A program made the position numbers and the translations under genes. Shown in pieces: positions 35,405 through 46,207 of a stretch of DNA of 64,000 nt. Position 1 is the stretch's first letter; every line of letters begins with the position of its first letter. Where the stretch lies: the NCBI GenBank assembly GCA_951799425.1, contig OX637396.1, positions 35,890,701 through 35,954,700 of the forward strand, read 5' to 3'. The DNA comes from Ilex aquifolium (Eukaryota; Streptophyta; Magnoliopsida; Aquifoliales; Aquifoliaceae). Under the pieces are notes generated by a model. The model made no database searches, had not been told where the DNA came from, and saw only the letters and a list, made by a program, of their open reading frames with translations.

Positions 35405-36620
35405 TTTTGAAGTCGATGGCGAATGAGAGATGGTGGAAGTGTTTGTTTGAGTGAAGAATGATAGGTGGATCCCCAGGCCTTTTCCCTTCAAGATAATTAG
35501 CCCATTACCAAAATTGGAGGAGGATTTCTTGGTAAGCTTCTTAATTAACTATGAACATGGATGCTGGAAAATAAGTTTGTTGGAACAAATCAATTGGTTT
35601 GACACTATAACAAATCTGGTCATTTCTCAGTAAAAAACATCTATTATTTGATAGTGGTCTTCATAGTGTTAAACAAATTAAAGGTGATCCTAATAACAGC
35701 GAGCGTAAATAGTTTAAAATTTTCATTCGGTCTCTTCAGATTTTTCATAAGATCAAAATATTTTCCTGGAGAATCATTAGAGATATTATGCCTACTCAAT
35801 GCAATTTGCGGTAAAGGTGAATTTTGTTGACACCGATTGTTTATTATGTGATAATCCAAATGGATCCATGTCTCAAATATATTTTTTTTGAGTGTCCTGT
35901 TGCCATGGCTGTTTGGAAACTTTTTGGTTTTACACACTATAATGAGCATGCTGTTATATTTAAGGAATGGGTGTTGGGTATCCAAAGTCAGCTACAAGCC
36001 GATTAACAATGCTTATTTTTCGTTCTTCTCTAGTCATTATGGTTCAATAGAAACAGAGCACGACATGGTGAAGCGACGATATTCCCTGATCAAATATCTG
36101 ATTTTGCGCAAACATACTTAGACTAACTTTGAAATAGTACGATCATTGATTCAAAGGAACAACACACCTCAGCTTCAGAGATTGGTAGGTGGTCCACTCC
36201 TTCCACTAGGGTTTTTAAATTAAATTTCGTCGTGTTTACTTCTTCTGGAATTTTGGGCATTGGATTGTCTTTAGGGATTGGAATGGTTCTTTTATTCAAT
36301 GTTTTTCCCAAAGAATTCAGGGGCTACTTAATCCCAATCATGTGGAGGCCCTAACAATGTCTATTGCGATTAAGATCACAACTGAAGTAGGTTATTACAA
36401 AGTTGTGGTTAAAGATGATTCAAAATTGGTTGTAGATGCATTAAAAAGAAGAACATCAAACTTATCCGAAATTGGCAAATATGTTCATCAAATTAACAAT
36501 CATGCAAATGGATTTAAATTTTCTTTCGGTTTTATGAATTCGCAGAGATCAAAATGCGGTGACTAATTATATAGCTAAATTTGAGAAGAATTGTATGAAT
36601 CCTTGTTTATGAAGAGAGGA
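35405..36620 (+). pseudogene. LINE (L1-type) ORF2 C-terminal relic
   Basis: Decayed plus-strand reading spread over several frames: DRWIPRPFPFK ... EEDFLVSF ... WKISLLEQINW (region upstream of the zinc-binding domain), then IFFECPVAMAVWKLFGF (zf-RVT type, usual form IFFxCPxAxxVW), then IKITTEVGYYKVVVKDDSKLV followed by VDALKRR (plant LINE-type RNase H). No reverse transcriptase core remains and frames are broken by many stops. It is a 5'-truncated old insertion lying between the MULE nest and SMT1 pseudogene 3. Confidence 0.7.
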
Positions 36621-37182
36621 ATGCCCTTTATTTTTATCACCTCTCATTCAGCATGATGTACTTCTTTCTCTTTGAGCAATGAAAATATTCTATCATTTTT
36701 ATAAAAAAAATAAACAAATCTCATTACAATGATAACCAACTGTATGAAGTTGTACAATCTATGGGAGAGTAGCCCAATGCACGATTCTTGTGTCACATTG
36801 GATCTAGAGAGGGTCATACGTTTATAACTTTATTTTCATGCAGAGAGATGATTTCTGCAATTCAAACACATTATACATAAGTCATTATAAAATAATCTTT
36901 TTGCAACGCCAAGGTTTGCACTCAAGGTGATATAAAAGAGTATATATCATAAATATCAAGACAAAATAAACAAAGTGTGCACCAAATACCCTAAAGTCAA
37001 AGAAAATTTCTATATATACAGCAAAGTGGGAATTCAGAGTTGGACAAGCAACTTACAAAACTTAACTATGAATAGTCAAATTAGAAAAATAAAACCAACT
37101 CTCATGATGAGACCAAATCCGAATATAATGTCTAGTGGTCAGACCAACCCAAAAAGAACAACAACACAGCAGCCTATTTATA
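36621..37182. other. 3' flank of SMT1 pseudogene 3; no gene
   Basis: 36900-37150 matches 14160-14400 downstream of pseudogene 2 ('aataaacaaagtgtgcacca'). Confidence 0.5.
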
Positions 37183-37335
37183 CTATGTTACTGCATGCCC
37201 ATCCCGTTGAGGCTTCAGAGCCGAGAAGAAATACATGGGCTTGAAGATCTCTTTCCTGTAAACCCAATTAATAAGATGATGTTAGTCCCAAATCTATAGA
37301 AACCATCAGAAAGGTAGAAAGTAATTCAAAGAAGG

Positions 37336-38102
37336 GAAAATTACAGTTTGACCCCATTAAACATAGACTCAATTTCACTTTACGGCTTTAACTGCTAAAA
37401 TCCCCCCCCCCCCCCCCCCCCCCAAACAAAACAACTACTTGAATTGAATTTACGCTATCCAAACGCAGATGTCCACAAAACAACTACTTGAATTGAATCT
37501 ACGCTATCCCAAACGCAGATGTCCATTATTTGGACGAAAATTATCAACATGTTGGGGGCAAAGTGAAACAAAGCACATAAGAGGGTAAAATAAAATAAGT
37601 TTTTGTTAAATTGGTAATAGATATTAATCACTAGAATAATGTGAAATTAATAATATAATTGAAGGTACAGTGTAATATCACAGGATGATATACAATATCC
37701 AATTGCAGTAATTCCCGGGAAAGAACCCCCAAGGGTGGGTGGGATTGCTCGGCTCCTTTTGATCAAAATCATTTGGTCAAATTACATTTTGACCTCTTCA
37801 ACTATGATTTTTTTTTCACATTGTACCTTCCACTATGTGATTAGTTTCATTATGTCCCAATTATTAATGTCCATTATAAATTAGACGAAAAATTATTTCA
37901 TTTTACTCCTTGAACTATGTGATTTTTTTTACTTTGCCCCAAAACATTGACAATTCTCATCAAAAAAGATAGCAGATGTGTACGTTTAAAGCAATGCAAA
38001 ATAATTCAAGTAGTTAAAAGGAAAATGTGAATAATCCAATAGTTCAAATGGCAAAGTGAAAATTGAGTCCATAATTAAGGGGGGTCAGAGTGTGATTTTT
38101 CC
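37336..38102. mobile_element. MITE-like insertion within SMT1 pseudogene 3
   Basis: Left end 'ggaaaattacagtttgaccc' is inverted against right end 'gggtcagagtgtgatttttcc'. Inside are further 'attatgtccca' phrases and a C22 run. No target duplication could be fixed. It lies between the last two exons. Confidence 0.5.
37402..37423. repeat. C22 homopolymer and adjacent 47-bp duplication
   Basis: 22 consecutive C on the plus strand, followed at 37429-37525 by two direct copies of a roughly 47-bp unit ('caactacttgaattgaat'). The exact run length may be a sequencing artefact. Confidence 0.7.
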
Positions 38103-40461
38103 AAATCATTCATAAGCATATAGCTATTCTTTCCTCCTCTTCCCAAAAACCAGAAAATAGCCCCATAACATTACTTATTGGTATACAAGCTAAGCAAATA
38201 AAAGAGCTCCTATATAAGACGAGCCTAAAATCAAACACTAATGTTGAAATATTGATAATGTATAGTGCATTTTGCAAAACAGTAAAAGAGCTCTTGTCCA
38301 ATTCAATTTCTTTTAAGGCTTTTGTTCTGGTTAAGAGGCTCAAACTGAAAGACAAGAAAGTTGAGTGAGATACTTCTTACTGTCCGCCAGCAAAAAGCCC
38401 TCCTGCAGCTTTGGGTTCGAGAATTTGGATCGTCAACCCACCCCATTTGAGACGTGCGACCTTGATTCGTTGGATAATTGGGGTATTTATGATCCGGGTA
38501 ACTGTGTGATCCCCTGCCAGATCATTCTCCCATGTAACCTTCATAGACAAAAACAAATCATCCTCATTTTAGTCATATTGGCAGTCTGCTTGAATGTAAA
38601 GGAAGATCAAGTAGAAAATAACTAATTTGCAACTCACTTCAAAACCTGCCAGCTTCAGAGCTTCAAGGCACTGCCTTGTCAACTGGATCATCAGGGAGGC
38701 CATCACCAATCTTGATTTCTGCCTCTTTCCATGAAATTGTGATGCAAAGAAGAGTTGAGAACAATTCAAGAGTAAAACTAATCAGAAAGGAAAATGAGGA
38801 TTTTCCTGTACTACCTTGATTTTTTTTGGTGTTTTTGGTTATTGGTGTAAAAGTACGCAGCAAAACACTCACCAGACTTCGATAACTGATATATTTCTTT
38901 GTAGCAACCAACGTTCCAACAAAAATGTACGGTAAGCCAATGTATGTAAAGTGAAATAAGAAATAATAAACACCTTGGAGTTATATTATCCCTAACAAAT
39001 AAAAAGTATGGAAAAATTTCAAGTCAAGAGTGAGAATCTAAAAGTAACATACCGTGTCTATAGCATGGTAGGTAGCCTCGATTGCATATACGGCGTCAAA
39101 ACTATTTTCAGGAAATGACATTTTCATAAAATCATGCTACATTATCACTGAACAATAATCGAATCACAACAAAAAAAAAAAAGTTCAGAGCAGAAACATG
39201 TACCTTTTGCTTGCTAATAGAAATTCCTTCTTGGTGGGAGCTGCAACTGAAGTAGAGCTACTAGTCATCAATATTAAAATCATCCTCAGAGCCAACTCTT
39301 GGACATAAACGAGTAAATGAAACTAAATGAACTTCTCTAAACCTTTCCAAATAGACTTGAAACCATAAGGATTGAACAACAATATGAAACGGCAAACCCA
39401 ATCAAAAGTTGAGTCACTAAATTGACATTGTTTAAACTACAATCAATTGAAGAATTAACACCTTCTGTCATGATTTCAGGCTTAGTTGTAAAGCAAGGAA
39501 GTGCCCATGCTGTCAATACTCTCTCGAAGGGACTCTGCTTTTCATCTGCAGAGTTCAAATATAATCCTCGTGATTAGTAACTTATTAGAAGTTGTCGTGG
39601 AACACCTAACAATTTATGTCTACATATTACTTGACACAAATAGAATGAATCTAAAATTGATGTAGAAGATGAATGCAAGATTTGAAGACAACAATAATGA
39701 CCTTGCGCAAAATGGAATGATTCTCCCAGCCATATGCATGGAAGCTGGTAACGAGATCATAGTATTTATCAACCTGGAAGCCCCAAAAACCTATAATTAG
39801 ATTCCAATTTTACAGCAAGAAAAGAATGCACAAGACCACTTTCTGTGTTATAGAAGAGCATCAGATGAAATGGGCTTAAGAGTTGTCAGGATTCAGTAAG
39901 AACATTGTTAATGAATTTGTCCACCTCATCATTGCTAAGTAGCCAATTTCCTCTGTTTATAAGTTCAAGTTAGGTCAAACATTTGTGGAACTACTGCCTT
40001 TCTACACAAAGGTGAGGTGTAATAAACTCATCATAAGTTCCAAATTAATGGCTTTGAGTATTTAAACTTTTTTGTCCTAAGATCACAACATAGTTAAGCT
40101 TAAGCATTAGTATCCATAGGAAAAAGAAGTCTATGAACTTGCCCTTTCTAGCAGCTATTTTCTAAGGTATGTCCATATGTAAGTTAGGTCCAAAGAAAAG
40201 TTCTATCCTAGAGTGCGTATGGATCTGCATCACTTTGCATAACAAAAAGAACAATAAAAACAATATGCTGACTGAACGTTATACAGCTACACGTCCTTGA
40301 ATGTGAGAGCAAAACAAAGCTTGAATGACATCATACCATTGCGATACAATTAACAAATCAAACAAAAAATCATGTGAATTGGTCTCTATCTTATCAAGTC
40401 ATTGTAATTGGCCTTTCTCTCCTCCTCCTCACCTCCATCACAGACATGATACTTCTCATAC

Positions 40462-41737
40462 CTGAATCACCAAACCTAAACTTATCGAAAAAATTGAAAT
40501 ACACCAATAAAACATCACACAACAGCCAGCTTATATAGTTACTTTTGTGTAAACAACACAAGAATACCGATGACTTATTTACAAAAAATAATGAAAAATT
40601 ACAATAAGAATATAATTTACTATTTTTCAGAACATTGTCATATCCCAAAACAAAACTTAATTCCCTTTTTTATGCTTGGGAAATGCCCCCCACAAAAATC
40701 CGTCGCAGATATCGACTATGCAAATATTTTGAGAGAATATTGTATGCCCTCAAATCTTAATTGTGAATATGATGATGCCACAAAACATATTCGGTTCCGC
40801 TCTCAATGTAATTAACATCCAAGAGATTTTACTTTCCGGGAAAAAAAAATCCAAGAGTGCTACATTACTGTTCCATTTTTTCGTTGAACCATATTCTTTA
40901 CTCTGTTAATGAGCTCAGAAGAGCAACACTATCAAACCATAGATACATTATTAATGGTCCCAGAACAACAAATTGTCATGAAATTAAATCCTCTATGTAA
41001 AAGATATGACCAACCTCTTGTTGAAGTGCTCCTTAAAACAGTCCTCACGACAATCTGCACACACCAACACAAATAATACAATTGAGCGACATACTGAGTG
41101 GCAGGGGAACGCATGTCAAAACGAACATTAGGTGTATTTTTGACGAAAAATGTCCACACCCTGTTGAAATTTGGGACAATGTGAAAAAAATTAGCATAAC
41201 TGCAGTCATTGTTCATCCAGAATTTAACCGCTATATGGGTTTGGGCCTGTTAAACAACCATCTACTCAATGCCGTTGTTTAGTCATTGCTTGCTCGTAGT
41301 CCTCTCAGCACATTGAGAAGTGGACTTACTGTTATTGGAAAATATAGCTCTCTGCTTTGGAAAGCTCTCTGCTTTGGAGGTTTTGAATAAAAAAAAAATG
41401 GCAAACAGAAGCCTGCAGAGATGGAGCAAGTGAAAAAAAAAATGGCAAAATAGGATTTGGAGGAAAAAAAAAAAAGAATAGAGAAAAGGGAGCTATTGGA
41501 AAATATAGCTGAGGTGATAAATTGGAAAAATTGATAGCAGAGACGTAAATTGGAAATTCTGGGCCATAGTTTTGGTCTGCTAGCTACACTTTAATCCCTC
41601 AAAAATAGAGACTAGAGTCAAAAAAATAAATAAATAAGAAGAGACATGTGTCACGAATGGAAGGAAGCTGAACCTGAGATAAGCAAGTGGGGATGGACTC
41701 TGAACTCATCCTTATCCTCCCTCAGTAGTAGTCCAAC
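40462..41737. other. 3' flank of the split NLR; no gene
   Basis: Aligns with 16600-17770 downstream of the intact NLR. Exon 1 of SMT1 was looked for here and not found. Confidence 0.5.
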
Positions 41738-44700
41738 TTAATTTCCACTCTCTTTAGATATACTTACACAAGGGATGTCAGCGATCTTGGGCCAATCTGC
41801 TCCTTTATCCTTCAAACACCGTTGTTCAAGAAGTGGACATTTGTAGATGGTCAGCTTTGAGAGTGTGGAGAGTATCCTTTCGTCGGGCAAGGAACGAAGA
41901 TTAGGGCAATTGTAGATTTCCAGGTCATGAAGAGAGGTGAGGTTGTGGATACCCTTAGAGAGAGAAGTGAGGTTAGGCATGCCTCCGATGGAAAGTAATG
42001 TTAGAGTAGAAGGAAGCCAACACTCATCCGGCAAGGAATGTAGCTCTGGGTATACATCATGCATGTTAAAGTATCGAAGAGAAGAGAGTCTGTGGAGGCC
42101 CCACTCTGATAGAGGCTTGATTCTTTTGCATTTTATGATAGAAATATCTGTAAGGTTGGGGGGCAAATTCTCTTGAGGAAAGGACTCAAGATTATCACAT
42201 TTATACATCCCCAAATATTCAAGGGATGTGAGGCTTTGAAACTTGCTTGCAAAATAAATGTCATTCGGAATACCCCCGATATGAAGACTTGTGAGGTTGG
42301 GAGTAATCAAACTACTTCCAGTTGGGAACAGCTGTCCCTTCTTGTAATGCAAATCACAATAAAAAGGTGGCTCCTCCATAAATACAAATAAGTTCTCCAA
42401 ATTTGGCCAATCACTGATCCTAAAACATCCTGGCTCCTCCATGTTCAGTCTAATCGGCTCTAAAATTGACTCTAATTCCTTGCAATTAAGAATTCTAAGA
42501 GACTTAAGGGTGGAGGTAAGTGTATCCATTGGCAAGGATCTCAGAGACGAGCAGTCGTAGAGCCTCAACGTCTCAAGACAAGAGTTGCAATTAGGCAGGG
42601 ACTCTAGTGAACTGCACTCTCGTAACGAAAGCCTTGTAAGCATGGGCGGAAGATTGGCCTCTGGAAAGGACACGAGCTTTGGGCACCTTTTGAATTCCAA
42701 TACTTTGAGAGAAGTATGGTTTTCCAGGCCATTTGGCAACCTCTCCAGACAATCACAGCCAGATACTTCCAAAGATTCAAGATTACGAGGTAGCATTTGA
42801 TCTTCTTCAGCCAAGCACACAAGTTCGGAACATCCCCCGACACTTAAGTGTTGCAAATGGGAAAGGTGTTGTGGTGTATTCCCCTTCTGCCACAGAGTCA
42901 CTAGTGCAGCACAGTCATGCACTTCAAAATTTTCAAGTGACACCAAGAAATGAGTGAATTCTTCCCGCAAATGAGTCAGTCCCGAAATATCCTTAATATA
43001 CAATTTCCTTAGAGAGGTTAATTCAGTGAGACCTTTTAGAACCACCTCGTTGCAACCTTCTATCTTTAATTCCCAAAGAGTGGGAAGCATTAGGACTGAG
43101 ACATTTACCAATTTAGGACACTTGGACATGGTAAGCTGACGAAGGCAAGGGAAATGTCCTACAAATTCAGCACCAATATAACTACACCACTCTTTCCATT
43201 CTGGCATATCCTCAAAGCACAGAGTCTCGAGCGATGGAAATCGATTCTCCAAAGCGCTACCATCCCCGTAGAACTCAGCACCCACGTTCTTTACTGCATT
43301 CAATCCCTGAATATGTAGTTCTTTCAGCAGAGGTAGCTGACCAAGTGGTGGCAAAGACGCACATTTTGTACATCCTCTTAGACTAATCTGCGTTGTTTTT
43401 GAGAACGACAGATCCCCAATCCAACTGGAGAATGTTAAGCCCCTGTAAAACTCAATTTTGAGATGTTTCAATCCTTTATCCGGCCGTAGCATGTTGAGTA
43501 CGTTGGCTTGGAGCTCTTCATTTTGAGAATCTTTATCCTCACTACTCCATAGCAATTCCAACTCATCCAAATCCCGTTTACAATTTAAATTGGCTGCCTC
43601 TGCATCCCGCACATTCTTAACATTTTGCAACCCTACAATGGAAAGCATCCCCCGTAGAAGCTCTAGGTTGTTCAAATGGCTAAGTCCCAATCCACCACTT
43701 TTACACACAACAAACTTTGGCAAAGTTTGCAAACTTTTCAACTTACTAATCCCGGGGGGCATCTCTTGTAATTTTGGAGTATCAGCATTGTCAAGATGGC
43801 GGAGGTTAACTAAATTTCCAATGTCTGGGGGCAACTTACAAAGCTCATGACAACCACGTAACGATAATGTCTGCAAATTGTAGAGACTACTCACTGATTC
43901 AGACAACCATTTAATTGATGTCTCTGATAAATTCAAGTACCGAAGATGTTTCAAATCACCAATCGAGTTGGGTAACTCGCTTATATCATACCCACCCAAA
44001 GATAAGACTCTTAAGCATATTAATTTTGGTAGTATGTTAACTAAAACACCATTGCTTAAATAGAAGGTTTGCCATGTATATGACTTATAAACTGGCAGTG
44101 CTAAGAATGTCCGCAAGCTCAGAAGTTCACGATCAAATGCCTTGAATCTTTTGTACAATTCATTCTTATGGCGCATGAATGCCGAGTGGCGAGCCTTCAG
44201 AGAAATCATACACCGTTCATTACTGTCCATATTATCTTCCATCCTAAAGCATATTTCTCCCATAACATGTTGAGCTAAATCATTCAAAAGGTCATGCATC
44301 GTGAATTTTGATTTCGTGCCACTTGAAGGTTGGAAGAATGACCTTGATAACAACTCATTGAAGCAATCATTACCTAACTCTTCCATGCATTTCCTCATTC
44401 TTTCTGATTGTTGCAGAAAACCTTCTGCCATCCATAACAAGACTAACTCGTCCTTGTCAAACTCGTAGTCCTTTGGAAATATAGCGCAGTATCCAAACAT
44501 TGGCTTCAATTGAGAAGGTAGGTGATGATAGCTTAATCTCAGAGCTGGAAGAATGCCGCTCTGATCCTCGGGTAAATCCCAGATTTCATTGTTAAGTACA
44601 TCTTTCCACTCCTTTGAGCTACGTTTACTGCGCAGGATGCCGCCCAGTGTCTTCGCTGCTAACGGCAAGCCTCCACACTTTTTCATTATAGCCTGGCCAA

Positions 44701-44836
44701 TTTCTTCCAAATTTGGATGGGCACCAAAATTGCTTGTACACAACGCATGTTGAGCTAATAAAGATAAACAGTCATCATCGCCCAACACCTCTGGATTGTG
44801 AGCTGGGACGGAACTCATGGTTAATGCAATGCTTGC
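41738..44836 (-). pseudogene. Second CNL gene, 3' part (rest of NB-ARC plus LRR)
   Basis: From the insertion site the frame continues through residues equal to 318 onward of the intact CNL: GLPLA, YCAIFPKDYEF, MHD and the whole LRR region, ending at a stop at 41738 (1026 codons counted from the first ATG at 44818). No stop or frameshift lies inside. Together with 58577-59529 the reading frame is continuous across the insertion site: 322 codons precede the codon at 44818. So the gene was open, about 1348 aa, when the Tat element split it. The C-terminal tail differs from the first copy (ends SKESGN). It lacks P-loop and kinase-2, so alone it cannot bind nucleotide in the normal way. Confidence 0.95.
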
Positions 44837-45546
44837 TGATGGCGTAAACCTTCGGATACGAGCTAAGGAACCAGATTAATTGGCGTGAGCAGTTTGCATG
44901 GGGACTAATATGGCATCTGAGCTACAAGGCTCGTGAAGTGGGGAATGACAGCTCTAATTAGTCGTGTGTAATGTGTGAAATACAATAGAAATATAGTGGT
45001 TCACCGGCTGATGAGCTCGGCTAGTCCACTCTCTAATGGAGGCTCTTGCTCATGTCTCTTTATTGATGAATTGAAGGTGTTACAGGCGAATACTCAGGGA
45101 ACTAGGGTTTCAGAAAGTCTCCCCCGGCGATGGGGGCTGTCTCTTCCTTTTTATAGCCTCATACTTAACTCTAATACGGGACTATCCTACATTGAAGGGA
45201 TCGTGCCCTATCTTTATCCACAATTCCGGAGTTACCTAAATTCCTTATGGCTGGCTTCAAAAGGAGAGATCTTTGCCTCCTCCTGTGGGATCCTCCTTAG
45301 TTTTAGGAGGAGATCATGGTTAAATACGGGTTTTCTGCCTCGGATTGGATTCTACCTCCTTAATAAGGGTATCCAAGTCGTCTTGTTGTTCCCTTAGCAT
45401 TTCTTCTCTCGCGCCTTCGACTAGGAGCTCTTAGTGCTGACTGGATGAGCTCTGCTCATGGCTAGGGGAGCTCAGCTTCTTTCGCCTGAGCTCCCGAGCT
45501 GAGCTCACTTACTGAGCACGTGCCAGTTTTATTCTGGGTATCATCA
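44837..45546 (-). repeat. 3' LTR of the Tat element
   Basis: On the minus strand it starts TGATGATACC and ends TTTACGCCATCA. It differs from the 5' LTR at two positions as read by eye (45052 and 45494). It includes TATAAAAA (45148-45155) and AATAAA (45059-45064) on the minus strand. A 140-codon plus-strand frame here and in the other LTR is not a gene. Confidence 0.97.
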
Positions 45547-45565
45547 GTTGCCCCCCAGCCCTTGC
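45547..45565 (-). other. Polypurine tract
   Basis: Minus strand GGGCTGGGGGGCAAC directly before the 3' LTR, the usual place for plus-strand priming. One T and two C interrupt the purines. Confidence 0.65.
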
Positions 45566-46207
45566 CTTGAGTTAGCTCAGGCAGGGGATGACTTGTACAA
45601 GACGAGTTAGACGTGCGTGTGGCTGGCACGTGGCTGTAGGATTTCTGACGGTTTTATAGCCATCATGACTTTCCTCGATTCCCGCGCACGTCTCAGCCCA
45701 TGTCTCCCAGGCTTTTGAATGCTTAAAACGGCTATCTAAACTGCTTCTTCGCACTGTTCATCTTCTTTACTGCCCTTCGTCTCCGCTCTCTCTGCGATTC
45801 CAGTCCTCCTTGCCTTGGTTTTTCTATTTTCTTGCCTGAAATCGAATTTCCGGACCTCGTTTCGAAGACTTGCGACGCCTCCTTTTCCGATTTCGTTCCC
45901 AGTTCCTGTTTGCCACTATCCCTGGGTTAGGTACGTCCTTTGCCCTTATTTCTTCCCTTTTTTTTTTTTTTTTGCTCTGGATCCCTCGAGTTCGAGGTGG
46001 TTATTGCATTTTTGGGCTTTTCGGTTCTTTTATTTTTGGAATCGTGACCATTGTCTAGCCCCACTTCACCACTTCGTGGATTGGGGTTCTGTAGTTCATA
46101 TCCTTGCTGTTGGGAGCCACTGTGTTGATCCCCGGGTCATTAGAGAGTGCCTGACTAATCCCCCTTTGCTCTATCGTTCTTTCCATCTTCCTTTTTCTCT
46201 CCCTATC

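Larger units (their letters stand above)
37183..40461 (-). pseudogene. SMT1-like sterol C24-methyltransferase pseudogene 3
   Basis: The best preserved of three. Exon remnants in order: 40395-40461 (YEKYHVCDGG then EEEERKANYNDL; donor reads ATAAG instead of GTAAG); 39702-39773 (VDKYYDLVTSFHAYGWENHS); about 39490-39547 (AESLRESI, with TGA where SMT1 has the Trp before this motif); about 39206-39260 (decayed VTGLNNNEYQ exon); 39053-39136 (HDFMKMSFPENSFDAVYAIE then ATYHA); 38815-38908 (KEIYQLSKSGECFAAY with an internal deletion); 38638-38718 (IKIGDGLPD, one-base shift, QLTRQCLEALKLAGFE); about 38500-38545 (WENDLAGD); 37183-37255 (KEIFKPMYFFSALKP, last exon, stop at 37183). The first exon was not found. 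Nonsense, splice and frame lesions make it non-functional. Confidence 0.88.

Noticed and set aside
44975-45397. 140-codon open frame, identical in translation at 58005-58427
   Set aside because: It lies wholly inside the LTRs, antisense to the element, and is identical only because the LTRs are. No domain.
45815-46207. N-terminal extension of antisense gene 1
   Set aside because: Open but contains a T-run and leader-like sequence; the ATG at 46208 gives the usual start.
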